NCBI RefSeq assembly: GCF_015477355.1
Contig: NZ_JADLRJ010000006.1
Span: forward strand, 1-64,000
Direction: 5' to 3'
Length of the DNA stretch: 64,000 bases
Origin: Nocardia blacklockiae
GTDB lineage: Bacteria > Actinomycetota > Actinomycetes > Mycobacteriales > Mycobacteriaceae
The notes beneath the pieces were generated by a model. It saw only the letters and a program-made list of their open reading frames with translations, had not been told where the DNA came from and made no database searches. The translations under genes and the position numbers were made by a program. Below, piece after piece: positions 29,664-39,665 of this stretch (its first letter is position 1; every line of letters begins with the position of its first letter).

Positions 29664-30599
29664 TCACTTCCGGCATTCGCCGCCGCCCAGTTCGCCGACG
29701 TGCTCGGCCAGCAGGGCGGCCATCTTGTCGAGCATCGCGGTGCCGTCCTCGAAGGTGCCCGAATCCGGTTGTGCCGCAATGGCCACCGCCAGCTGCCCCG
29801 ACCAGGTCGGGATCAAGCCGAACTGGCGGACCAGGTAGGCGCCGGTGTCGTCGTCGGGACCCCAGCCGCCCTTGTACTCGGCGCCGACGAAGGAGCCCAG
29901 GCCCCACGCCTGGCTGGAGGTGATCTCGCCCATCAGGTTCACCACCCGCGCCGCGTAGCGCAGGCAGGGCAGCCGGCTGGCGAAGCGGACCTGGTTGACC
30001 AGGGTCCACACGGTGGCGCCGAAGGCCAGCGGGTCGTCGACCGTCTCGCGGGCCTCCGGGTTGTGCCGGTCGGCGACATCGGTGGTGGTGTCCCCGGCTT
30101 CGCGCAGCACCGCCTCGACCGCGTCGGCCGCCTGGTCGCCGCCGCCGAGCGCGTCCCACAGCTGCTGGGCCGCGTCGTTGTCGGAGGCGGTGATCGCCGC
30201 GGAAGCGGTGTCGAACAAGCCGTCCGGTTCCTTGCGCAGGGCCGCCAGCGCCAGCGGGACCTTGATGGTCGACCAGGCGATTCCGGTGGTCCAGTTGCCC
30301 AGGGTGATGGCGCGGTCGCCGCCGACCGGCATCACGGCCAATCCCATGGTGCCGGGCAATTCCGCTTGCAGCGCGGCGAATTCGGTGGCCAGCGAACTCG
30401 GCACGGCCAGATCGCCGCCGACCCGGTGCGTGCCCGGCTGCGCCGCCGTGTTCGCGGTGGGCGCCGGGACGACGACCTCGTCCGCCACCGGGACCGGGGC
30501 GCCGGCGTTCGCCGCGCACGCCGAGATCGTCACCGTCGACACCGTCAGCAGCGCCCACCGAAAAGCTTTGCGCCGGAAACCATTCACCTCAGTAGACAT
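29664..30599 (-). CDS. Beta-lactamase-fold lipoprotein, copy 2
   Basis: 311 aa starting MSTEVNGF. The signal peptide ends at a lipobox-like TISAC (Cys28). Motifs are STIK (S110-K113), SDN (139-141) and YKGGWG, at the same relative positions as in the copy at 28564-29535. Long stretches match, such as DQVRFASRLPCL in copy 1 against NQVRFASRLPCL here, and GAYLVRQFGL in both. The ATG lies 11 bp inside the end of the kinase gene, so the two are coupled. A periplasmic-side cell-wall role linked to the kinase is inferred. The Ser nucleophile and Lys base are both present. Confidence 0.82.
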   Translation of the reverse strand: MSTEVNGFRRKAFRWALLTVSTVTISACAANAGAPVPVADEVVVPAPTANTAAQPGTHRVGGDLAVPSSLATEFAALQAELPGTMGLAVMPVGGDRAITLGNWTTGIAWSTIKVPLALAALRKEPDGLFDTASAAITASDNDAAQQLWDALGGGDQAADAVEAVLREAGDTTTDVADRHNPEARETVDDPLAFGATVWTLVNQVRFASRLPCLRYAARVVNLMGEITSSQAWGLGSFVGAEYKGGWGPDDDTGAYLVRQFGLIPTWSGQLAVAIAAQPDSGTFEDGTAMLDKMAALLAEHVGELGGGECRK

Positions 30600-33500
30600 A
30601 CACCACCGCGTTCTCACCACCGGTGCAGGTGACGATGCGGCCGGAGGTCGTGCAGTTCATGGTGTACGACCGCCCCGTCACCGGGCTCACCGCGACCACC
30701 GACGACGGTGCGGCCGACCCGCCCGCGGCCTGCTGCGCGTACGCCTCGCGGACCGCCTCCGCGAACGCGCACGAGGTCACCGAACTGCCCGTCGCCGATT
30801 TCGAGTACTTGCCCGTCGCCGCGGTGCCGCTCTGGCATTCGGTGGCGCCGGCGGGCACGGCGGCGGTGGTCGTCGTGGCCGAGGTGGTGGTGGGCGTGGC
30901 CGACGTGGACGGCTGGGGCGCAGCGACATTCGGTTCGCTGGTGTCCGAGGCCGCCGACGGGGCGGTGTCACCGGGTTTGCTCACAATGCGCCAGCCGACC
31001 GCGGCGACGCCGAAGACGAGCACCACCGCGAGCACGCCGAGGACGGCCGGCAGGACGTAAGAGCGTTTCCCGTTGCGTTCGCGGCCGTCGCCGGGGGCGG
31101 CGGTCCGGCGGTCGTAGTCCTGGTGTCCGCCGAAGGCGTAGTCGTACTCCTCGTATTCGTCGCCGTAAGCGCGGGATGGTTCGTATTCGTCGTTGTACGC
31201 GCGGGGTGACTTGTATTCGTCGCCGTACGGGCGGGGTGACTCGTTTTCGTCGTCGTACGCGCGAGGTGATTCGTATTCGTTGTAGGCGCGGGGTGACTCG
31301 TATTCGTCGCCGTATGCCCGGGGGGACTCGTACTCGTCGCTGTATGTCCGGGGGGACTCGTGTGCGTCGCCGTACGCTCGGGGTGAGTCGTGTGCGTCGC
31401 CGTATGCCCGGGGGGACTCGTGTGCGTCGCCGTACGCCGCGGGGGAGCCGTACTCGTCGTCGGGGCGGTCGTAGTCGCCGGTGTGGTTCTGCTGCGCGTA
31501 ACCGTCGCGCTGGTCGTAATCCGGGTCGTCGTATCCGGCTGGGGCGTAGGCGTTCTCGGCGTAGTCGGCGTAGGCGCGCGGCTCGTCGTAGCCGCGCTGG
31601 TAGTCCTCGTCGAGGGGATAGCCGCTCGCGGGTTCGGCGTAATCGTCGCCCACCGGGGCGCGGTCGCGGGGTGCGTCGGATTCGCGGGCGGGCGGCAGCG
31701 GGGCGAAACGGAAGTCGTCCGGGCGCACCTGCGTCGGATCCGTCGGACGGATAACCGGGAGATCGCCGGAGGTGTCGCGATCCCGGTCCGGGTCGGGCGG
31801 CGCGATGATTCGCAGCGAGCCCGTGGTGGAGTAGCCGCGCGCCGCGGGGAGTTGCTCGTCCTCGAAGGACGTGCCGCGCGGTGCGGTGGTCGGGTCGTCC
31901 TGGGGCGTGCCGGGGCGGTTGCGTGCCGAACCGGCGTCTGCGGCCGCGGGACCGGTGCGTGCGGATCGGTCCGGGAGCGCGCCCGCGGCGCCCGTGCCGG
32001 TGCGCATCACGGTGGTGGGCTGTCCGGCAGGAGTGTTTTCCGCAGGCGTCGCCGGTGCGGCCTCGTCGCCGGGCGTGGCGACCGGACCGCGCGGTGGGAA
32101 GCGGGCGGGGATGGTGGGACCCTCGGGGCCGAACGGCTGGAAGGTGTTGGCGCCGGGCGCCTTCGGCACCTGCTCGGGGTGCGCCGCGCCCGCGTCGCCG
32201 GGTGCCAGGGTGTCGGCGCGCAGCACGGTGGTGGGCTCGGCCGGCGTTCGGTCGAGGCTGAACGGTCCCGGCCGGGCGGCGTGCGCGACGCCTGCGGCGC
32301 CCGTACCCTCGGCACTCGCGCCGGGGTCCGGACCTACCAGGAACCGGCCGCGCGCGGAGAAATCAGCGGGGGGCGACGCTTGGTAGGCGTCCGAGTCAGA
32401 GGTTGCGATCGATTCGAAGGCACCCGAGTCAGGAGGTGGGAACGACTCGTAGGCATCGGATTCGGGGGGTGCGGATTTGAAGGCACCGGATTCGGTGGGG
32501 GCGTACGACTCGTAGGCGCCCGAGTCGGTGGCGGGGAACGATTTGTAGGCGTCGGAATTGGCAGGCGGGCGGGATTCGTAGGTTTCGGATTCGACGGGGG
32601 TGCGGTCGGAATCGTCGAATGCGGCGGTGGCGGCGTCGAATTCGTGGGAGCCGGTCGAGTAGCGGCCCGCCTCGTCGTACTCGTCGGGCTGGTCGGTGTT
32701 GTCGGCGAACATGTCCGCGCCGGCGTAGGCCGCGGCGATGGCTCCGCTATCGGCCGGGCTGGGGCCGTATCCGGCGGAAAGCCCGAAGGCCGCGCGGGCC
32801 GCCCCGGCGAATTCGCCTGCCGTCGAATAGCGATCCTCGGGGGCCTTGGCCATCGCGTGCGCGATCACCGCGTCCAGCGCGGGCGGGACATCGGAGCGTT
32901 GCAGGCTGGGCCGCGGCGGCGGATCGGACAGGTGGGCGCGGATCAGCGCGCTCACGTTCTTCGCCGGGAAAGGGGCGTTGCCCGTGAGGCATTCGTGCAG
33001 CACACAGGCCAGCGAGTAGATGTCGGCGCGGCCGGTCACCGGGCCCACGTCGAACCGCTCGGGGGCCATGTAGGTGTAGGTGCCCGCGGCCGTGCCCACC
33101 AGCGTCACACTGCTGTCGCCCTCGCTGCGCGAGATCCCGAAATCGGCGAGGTAGGCGAAATCGGCCGCGGTGACCAGGATGTTCGCGGGCTTGACGTCGC
33201 GGTGCACCACGCCCGCGCGGTGCGCGGCGTCCAGCGCCGCGGCCACCTGTTCGACGAGATTGACGGCCCGATCCGGATCCATCGGGCTGTGCCGGCGCAG
33301 CAGCGTGCGCAGATTGTCCCCCCGGACCAGGCGCATATCGATGTAGAGGACGCCGTTGATCTCGCCCCAGTTGTGGATCGGAATGACGTGCGGCTCGGAC
33401 AGTTTCGCCGTGGCCTCCGTCTGGCGACGGAACCTCGCCCGGTAGGCCGGGTCCTCCGCCAAGGCTTCCGACAGCAACTTCAGCGCGACGACCCGGTCCT

Positions 33501-33609
33501 GGGTCGAGTCGTAGGCCTCGTAGACCTCGCCCATGCCGCCTCTGCCCAGCAGCGAGCGCAGCTCGTACGGGCCGAATCTGTCGCCGGCCCGGGACCGCGG
33601 TGCGTCCAC
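30589..33609 (-). CDS. Receptor-type Ser/Thr protein kinase with long repetitive linker
   Basis: 1006 aa from the GTG at 33609 (GGAGG 8 nt before). Kinase domain ~1-270: GRGGMGEVYEAYD, K44, HRDVKPANI (H136-D138), DFG 156-158, YMAPERF. Next comes ~560 residues of low-complexity linker with two repeat blocks: about six units of a D/G-A-Y/F-x-S-x-P-P type (~310-430) and about ten of a Y-x-S-P-R-A-Y-G-D-E type (~720-825). One membrane helix (SYVLPAVLGVLAVVLVFGVA) is followed by ~120 extracellular residues with four Cys in small stretches (TECQSG, TSCAFAE, MNCTTSG, VTCTGG). It overlaps the lipoprotein gene downstream. Confidence 0.92.
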   Translation of the reverse strand: MDAPRSRAGDRFGPYELRSLLGRGGMGEVYEAYDSTQDRVVALKLLSEALAEDPAYRARFRRQTEATAKLSEPHVIPIHNWGEINGVLYIDMRLVRGDNLRTLLRRHSPMDPDRAVNLVEQVAAALDAAHRAGVVHRDVKPANILVTAADFAYLADFGISRSEGDSSVTLVGTAAGTYTYMAPERFDVGPVTGRADIYSLACVLHECLTGNAPFPAKNVSALIRAHLSDPPPRPSLQRSDVPPALDAVIAHAMAKAPEDRYSTAGEFAGAARAAFGLSAGYGPSPADSGAIAAAYAGADMFADNTDQPDEYDEAGRYSTGSHEFDAATAAFDDSDRTPVESETYESRPPANSDAYKSFPATDSGAYESYAPTESGAFKSAPPESDAYESFPPPDSGAFESIATSDSDAYQASPPADFSARGRFLVGPDPGASAEGTGAAGVAHAARPGPFSLDRTPAEPTTVLRADTLAPGDAGAAHPEQVPKAPGANTFQPFGPEGPTIPARFPPRGPVATPGDEAAPATPAENTPAGQPTTVMRTGTGAAGALPDRSARTGPAAADAGSARNRPGTPQDDPTTAPRGTSFEDEQLPAARGYSTTGSLRIIAPPDPDRDRDTSGDLPVIRPTDPTQVRPDDFRFAPLPPARESDAPRDRAPVGDDYAEPASGYPLDEDYQRGYDEPRAYADYAENAYAPAGYDDPDYDQRDGYAQQNHTGDYDRPDDEYGSPAAYGDAHESPRAYGDAHDSPRAYGDAHESPRTYSDEYESPRAYGDEYESPRAYNEYESPRAYDDENESPRPYGDEYKSPRAYNDEYEPSRAYGDEYEEYDYAFGGHQDYDRRTAAPGDGRERNGKRSYVLPAVLGVLAVVLVFGVAAVGWRIVSKPGDTAPSAASDTSEPNVAAPQPSTSATPTTTSATTTTAAVPAGATECQSGTAATGKYSKSATGSSVTSCAFAEAVREAYAQQAAGGSAAPSSVVAVSPVTGRSYTMNCTTSGRIVTCTGGENAVVYVY
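31140..31445 (-). repeat. 33-bp coding tandem repeats in the kinase linker
   Basis: About nine or ten imperfect copies of a 33-bp unit (+ strand pattern ggggtgactcgtattcgtcg plus a variable tail). They encode 11-residue units such as ESPRAYGDEY. Copies differ by point changes and one lacks a codon or two. The array may vary in number between strains. Confidence 0.75.
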
Positions 33610-33681
33610 CGGTGAAACCTCCACATCCTGGGCAGGGTGCGAAACCCGTGCCCGGTGTGTCACCGGGGTTGTGCCTGCCCC

Positions 33682-34395
33682 TCAGACTGCCGATTCTCCG
33701 GGTGCGACCACGCCGTGGTCAAACGCGTACACGATCGCCGCCGCCCGATCCCTTAACCCGAGCTTCCCGAAAATATGTCCTACGTGGCTCTTTACGGTCA
33801 CCTCCGAGATACCGAGCTCTTCCGCGATTTCGGAGTTGACACGCCCGCGGCCGATCAGCCGCAGCACCTCGAATTCGCGGGCGGTCAGCTCGTCGAGCCG
33901 GTTGTGCGTCTTCGACGGTGCGGGGCGCACCGACCGGTAGGCCGAGAGCACGCGGCCGGTGACCGACGGATCCAGCCACGAACCGCCCGCGGCGACCGTG
34001 CGGACCGCGCGGATGAGGTCCTCGGCGGGCGAGTCCTTGAGCAGGAACCCTGCCGCGCCCGCGCGCAGCGCGCCCGACAGCAGCTGGTCGTCGTCGAAGG
34101 TGGTGAGTATCAGGACCGGCGGGGCGTCGCCGTGGGCGCGCAGCAGGCGGGTGGCGTCGATGCCGCCGACCCGTTTCATCCGCAGATCCATCAGAACCAC
34201 GTCGGGGCGCTGCGCGGCGACGGCCGCCGGCACCTCGTCGCCGTCGGAGCATTCCGCGACCAGGAAACCGTCGCGGCGGCGCAGGATGCGGCGCAGTCCG
34301 CCGCGCACCAGTTCCTGGTCGTCGACCACGAGGACGGTGATGGTGCCGGCCTCCGCTCCCACGGGGGCGCTCGCGGTGTCCGGTCCCGAAGTCAC
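33682..34395 (-). CDS. NarL/FixJ response regulator (second pair)
   Basis: 237 aa. The receiver part has VLVVDDQELVRGG, VVLMDLRMKRVGG (phospho-acceptor Asp) and ILTTFDDD then FLLKDSPAED. The LuxR-type helix-turn-helix is LTAREFEVLRLIGRGRVNSEI through VKSHVGHIFGKLGLRDR. The GTG at 34395 overlaps the kinase stop by GTGA, giving the start and coupling. The very long open frame reaching 36258 is a shadow of the kinase gene. The first ~20 residues form an unconserved tail. Confidence 0.92.
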   Translation of the reverse strand: MTSGPDTASAPVGAEAGTITVLVVDDQELVRGGLRRILRRRDGFLVAECSDGDEVPAAVAAQRPDVVLMDLRMKRVGGIDATRLLRAHGDAPPVLILTTFDDDQLLSGALRAGAAGFLLKDSPAEDLIRAVRTVAAGGSWLDPSVTGRVLSAYRSVRPAPSKTHNRLDELTAREFEVLRLIGRGRVNSEIAEELGISEVTVKSHVGHIFGKLGLRDRAAAIVYAFDHGVVAPGESAV

Positions 34396-35765
34396 GTACC
34401 CTCCTGCATTTTCCGTGTCATCGAGGCGAAGGCGTCGCGCACCAACCGCAGCGGATCCTCCACGGCGCCGGCCGCGCAACCGCCTGCGGATTTCTCGCCG
34501 CCCAGTGGAATGCGTGCTCGCACTTGCCATCCGCTCTCGCCGGGGCCGGCGGTGAGGCTGCCGCCCAGCAGCGTGGCCCGCTGGCGCATGCCGGAGATGC
34601 CCATGCCGCGCCCCCGATGCACCGTCCAGCCGGGCGTCGTGTTGGTCACCAGCGCGGACACCTCCGATGCGGTGATCTCGATGCGCAGCACGACCTCGGC
34701 GCCGGGGGCGTGCTTGGCGACGTTGGCCAGCGACTCCTGGCTGATCCGGTAGAGCGCCAGACCCGTGGCCGCGGACACCGAGCCGGTGTCGCCGACGAGG
34801 GTGTAGTCGACCGGGAGGCCGGCGCGGACGAAATCCGCTACCAGGCCGTCCATATCGTCCAGGCCGGGTTCGGGCGCCCAGCTCGACGGCCGCTGGTCGA
34901 GCAGGCCCACCGTGCGACGGATGTCCGACATGGCCTGCCGGCCGAGCCGTTCGGCGTCGGTGAGCGCGTCGACCGCCTCGTCCACATCGCGGTCGGTCTG
35001 CAGGGCGTGGCGCGCGGCGGTCAGGTGCAGCATGGTGACGCTGAGCGAGTGCGCGATCACGTCGTGCACCTCGCGGGCGATGCGGCGGCGCTCCTCGTCG
35101 GCGGCGCGGATGGCGCGGTTCTCCTGGTTCTCCCGCTCCTGGTAGAGGAAGCGGCGCTGGAACTGCAGCATCAACCCGACCATCCAGCCCAGCACGACGC
35201 CGACCAGATACATCGGCAGCCCGGCCTCCACATTGCCCAGCGCGGCGAACAACAGCAGCTCGAGCAGGGCGGCGACGGTGACGGCGATGCTCACCTTCTT
35301 CGGCGCGATCGCGGCCACCTCGCCCACGACCACCGTGAGCACCAAGGTCGAGCAGTCGGGGGAGACCGGCTGGGCCAGGAAGATCGCCGCAGCGGCCATG
35401 GCCGACCCGGCCAGCACGATCGGATGCGGCTCCAGATCGAACAGGAAGATGATCGGGTAGCACAGCACCAGGATCAGCACCGCGACGAACGGCAGTGTGG
35501 TGGCGAAGTAGTCGTGCCGCAGCGCGGCCGCGGCGATGGCGGTGATGATCATCGCGCCGTCGGCGGTGTAGATCACCGAGGGCGGATAGTCGTAGGACGT
35601 GTTCTCGATCTTGCGGCGCACCGAATTGACCGGGTCGTGCAGGAATTCGCGGAGCCGCGCGCCGATCCGGGCGGGCAGCCGGGAACCGGCGACGGTACCG
35701 GTCGGCCCGGTCTCGCCCTGCGCGGGGGCGCTTCTGCCCTGCCCCGTGGCGTCGGTCACAGCCAT
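34392..35765 (-). CDS. NarL-class sensor histidine kinase (second pair)
   Basis: 457 aa. About five membrane helices (residues ~75-215, e.g. LPFVAVLILVLCYPIIFLF) are followed by a linker and the HisKA_3 box RRIAREVHDVIAHSLSVTML, with His in EVHDV. The ATPase domain has GLALYRISQESLANVAKHA and GRGMGISGMRQRATLLGG. It is coupled to its regulator by GTGA. The upstream 183 bp (35766-35948) separates it from the divergent small-protein/ABC exporter genes, which are plausible targets. Confidence 0.9.
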   Translation of the reverse strand: MAVTDATGQGRSAPAQGETGPTGTVAGSRLPARIGARLREFLHDPVNSVRRKIENTSYDYPPSVIYTADGAMIITAIAAAALRHDYFATTLPFVAVLILVLCYPIIFLFDLEPHPIVLAGSAMAAAAIFLAQPVSPDCSTLVLTVVVGEVAAIAPKKVSIAVTVAALLELLLFAALGNVEAGLPMYLVGVVLGWMVGLMLQFQRRFLYQERENQENRAIRAADEERRRIAREVHDVIAHSLSVTMLHLTAARHALQTDRDVDEAVDALTDAERLGRQAMSDIRRTVGLLDQRPSSWAPEPGLDDMDGLVADFVRAGLPVDYTLVGDTGSVSAATGLALYRISQESLANVAKHAPGAEVVLRIEITASEVSALVTNTTPGWTVHRGRGMGISGMRQRATLLGGSLTAGPGESGWQVRARIPLGGEKSAGGCAAGAVEDPLRLVRDAFASMTRKMQEGT

Positions 35766-35948
35766 TCTGCAAGGCTAGCCGCCCCGCCGGTGCCGCGGCA
35801 TCGTGCCGTGAACGCAGGGGTACTCCTACCACGGTAGGAGGCGAAGTCTCGTCCGCGGCACGAAGACGCGGCGGCCCGGCGACCGTAGCGTGAGTGTCAC
35901 CGTGCCCGGTGGTGAGCGGCGGGCACACGAACGGAGGAGGTGGGTGCG

Positions 35949-36269
35949 ATGACGTGGACCGACCTGCACGCTCGTACCGAAATCCTGCACGAGGTACTCG
36001 CCCGCGCGGCCGCGGACCCGGCCACACCCGGCTTGTTCTACGACCTTCCCGAATGCGACAGACTCTTCGGCGGCCCCGCCGGGGTGCTGGCCGCCCTGCA
36101 GTACCAGTGGGACAACCACTTGCGCGCAAAGCTGGATCAGGCCCTGCTGGAGGGGAGGTCGGCCGCCGAGGCCTACCTGGAGCTGGCGGCCGAGCAGCCC
36201 GTGCTCCGGGCCGTCCTCGATGCCCAGGACGCCCGCCGCTGGCGGGAGTCGCGGGCACTGGCCTCCTGA
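35949..36269 (+). CDS. Small conserved hypothetical protein upstream of the ABC exporter
   Basis: 106 aa starting MTWTDLHART. It is soluble, acidic and helical (LHEVLARAAAD, LAALQYQWDNHLRAKLDQALLE, YLELAAEQPVLRAVLDA) with no known catalytic motif. GAGGAGG lies 8 nt before the ATG. It is divergent from the two-component genes and followed 72 bp later by the ABC ATPase, suggesting one regulated unit. Function unknown. Confidence 0.7.
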   Translation: MTWTDLHARTEILHEVLARAAADPATPGLFYDLPECDRLFGGPAGVLAALQYQWDNHLRAKLDQALLEGRSAAEAYLELAAEQPVLRAVLDAQDARRWRESRALAS

Positions 36270-36341
36270 TCCGGCACCCGAAAGCCGCAGCATGCCGGCG
36301 CGAGTCGAACCGCGCCGAAGAACGACAGAGAGGCGACCGCT

Positions 36342-37060
<719 letters not shown>

Positions 37061-37064
<4 letters not shown>

Positions 37065-39553
37065 TCGGTGCGGGCTGGGACCGGCTGCGGCTGTTCAACA
37101 TCGGCGAACTGTTCGTGCACCGCGGGCGCACCCTCATGTCGATGTCGGTCATGGCGGTGTCGGCGGCGCTGCTGGTGGCCGTGCTGAGCATCGCCGGATC
37201 GGTCACCGGCTCGGTGGACAAACTCACCCACGCCTTGGGCGGCAAGGCGCAACTGGAGATCTCCGGCATCACCGAATCCGGCTTCGACCAGCAACTGCTG
37301 CCGGAGCTGCGGGCGGTGCCGGGCGTCGAGGCGGCGGTCCCGATGCTGCGCACCCGGGTCGGCAGCCACGGCGACCGGACGTTGCTGGTCGGTGCCGACG
37401 CCAGCGTGGCGGCACTGGGCAGCGATCTGGACGGTCCGCTGCGCGACCAGGCCACGAAGCTGCTGTCGGTGCCCAACGGCGTGCTCGTCGGCGCGGTGCT
37501 CGGCCACGGCGAGGGCGAGCAGTTCCAGCTCGGGTCCGCCACGGTCACGGTCGCGGGAGTGCTAGACGAGGCCGCGTCGAAGGATCTCAACGACGGGCAC
37601 ATCGTCGTCGCCACCCTGCCGGTGGCGCAGAAGCTGGTGAATCGCACCGGCATGCTGGATTCCGTCCAGATCGTCCCGAAGCCGGATGCCGATGTCGGCC
37701 AACTGCGTTCCCGGCTGACCGACCTGGTCGCCGGTCGCGCGGTGGTGGCCGACCCGAGCCTGCGGACCGCGCAGGCCGGCGGCGCCATCCAGCTGGTGCG
37801 GTATTCCACCACGATGGCCTCGGCCGCGGCGCTGATCGTGTCGGGATTCCTGATCTACAACGCGATGAGTATGGCCGTGGCGCAACGCCGCCCGGTGCTC
37901 TCGCTGCTGCGCGCCATCGGCGGCCGGCGCGGGCCCATGGTGCGCGACCTGATCGCCGAGGCCGCCCTGCTGGGCGTGGTGGGCGGCGCCATCGGCGCGG
38001 TGATCGGCATGTTCGCCGGGCGCACCGCGATCGACAAGATCCCGTCGGCGATGGTGGCGGCGGTGGAGTCGCGCACGCAATACATGGTGCCCTGGTACGC
38101 GATTCCGGTCGCGATCGTGGCCTGCGTGCTCGCCAGCGTGGCGGCCGCCTCGATCGCCGCCCGGCAGATCTACAAGGTGGAGCCGATCGAGGCGCTGGTC
38201 CCCGTCGGAGTGTCGAAGTCCGACATGGTGCCGCCGCTGTTGCGGTGGTTCTCCGGATTCACCGGCATCGCGATGCTCGTGGCGGCGGTCTTCGTCGCCG
38301 AGTCGAAGCTGGGCCGGCTGTCGCTGGCCTCGATCTCGCTCTCGATCGCGGGAGCGGTGGGGCTGTGCTTCGCCGCGGCCGGGCCGATCATCCGGATGAC
38401 GGCCGCGATCGCGCGCTGGTTCGGCGCACCGGGCGCCCTGGGCGCGACAACCCTGGAACGCTCCCCGCGCCGAGTGTGGGCCACCACCATGACCGTGATG
38501 ATCGGCATCACCGCCACGGTCGCCATGGGCGGTGCGTCCCGGAACCTGGTCGATTCGGCGGCCGCGTCCTTCCAGGACCTGGCCGACCGCGACGCCTACG
38601 TCAGCCCGTCCGCGCTGGCCGAATTCCCCACCGGCCCACTGCTTCCCACCGATCTGAAGGAGCGGATCCGCGCCGTGCCGGGGGTCGAGGGCGTCGGTGC
38701 GGCCCAGATGGCCTTCGCCACCCTCGGCCGTGATCGGGTGATGTTGCAGGCCTACGAGAACGGCGTGCGCGCCAGCCTGATCGGCGAACTCGACGAGGGC
38801 GTGCGCAAGCAGATGGCCACGGGCGCGGGCGTGGTGCTGTCCCGAGACGTCGCCAAATCGCTGGGCGTGCAGGAGGGTTCGACGCTCGACATGCCGACGC
38901 CGACCGGCATCCACAACGTCCGGGTGCTACAGGTGATCCCGTATTTCTCGGCCGTCTCCGGCATCGTGCTGCTCGACATCGACATCCTGCGTCAGTGGTA
39001 CGAGCGGCCGGGCGAGACCATCCTAGGCGTCGACTTCGCCCCGGGCACAGACAAAGCGGGGATGATGGCCGCGCTGCGCAGCGTCGCCGGCCCCGACTTG
39101 GCCGTCGACACCGGCGACGAGGCGGTGGCCGCGGTCTCCCAGGGAGTCCGGCAGGGCACGTCGCTGTCGGCGTCGATCCTCTGGATCGTGGTCCTGGTCT
39201 CCACCGCCGCGCTGCTCAACACGCTGATGCTGTCGGTCCTGGAGCGCCGCCGTGAACTAGGGGTGCTGCGCGCCATGGGCACCAGCCGCCGCTTCCTGCT
39301 CCGCACTGTCATGACCGAGGCCGTCGGGATCGGATTGACCGGGGCGGCAATCGGTCTGGTCACCGGCGCGGGCGTGCAGTACCTCGCCACCCTCGCCATG
39401 GGCCAGGCCATGACCATCGACGTCGTGTACCGGCCGAGCCCGATCCTGCTGGTGTACGGCGCCGCCGCACTGATCCTGGCGCTGCTCGGTTCCATTCCAC
39501 CCGCGTTCCGAGCAGCCCGCATGCCGATCGTCGAGGCCATCGCCGTCGACTGA
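37061..39553 (+). CDS. FtsX-like ABC transporter permease
   Basis: 830 aa with two FtsX domains. Helix 1 is near residues 22-45 ([23 protein letters not shown] in part), followed by a ~190-residue extracellular loop and three helices around 255-370 with [20 protein letters not shown]. After two mid-protein helices and a third around 480 comes a second extracellular loop, then three helices ending near 820 with [22 protein letters not shown]. The two parts repeat the same plan, as in MacB-like fused permeases. Followed by a terminator hairpin. Confidence 0.92.
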
Positions 39554-39569
39554 TCGGCCGAGGAGGGGA

Positions 39570-39598
39570 ACCCTCACCCGGCTCGGGCGGGTGAGGGT
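39570..39598 (+). terminator. Terminator hairpin after the ABC permease
   Basis: ACCCTCACCCG (39570-39580) pairs perfectly with CGGGTGAGGGT (39588-39598), giving an 11-bp stem with a 7-nt loop, 16 bp after the permease stop. Confidence 0.78.
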
Positions 39599-39665
39599 CT
39601 CCGGGGCCGGTCGGGAGGGTCGGGTGGGCGCTGAGCGGCGCGCGACTTTCCTTAGACTGAGGGAC

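Noticed and set aside
31140-31445. Regular ~33-bp spacing suggestive of a CRISPR array
   Set aside because: The repeats are contiguous without unique spacers, are degenerate, and stay in frame with the kinase gene; no cas gene is near.
35766-35948. Possible small RNA or operator between the divergent kinase and small-protein genes
   Set aside because: I could find only a weak cctaccacggtagg dyad (about 35826-35839) and no terminator or clear promoter pair, so I did not list it as a feature.
33682-36258. 858-codon minus-strand open frame
   Set aside because: Only the last 237 codons encode a protein (response regulator). The rest lies antisense or out of frame to the histidine kinase gene and is Arg/Pro/Ala-rich shadow sequence.
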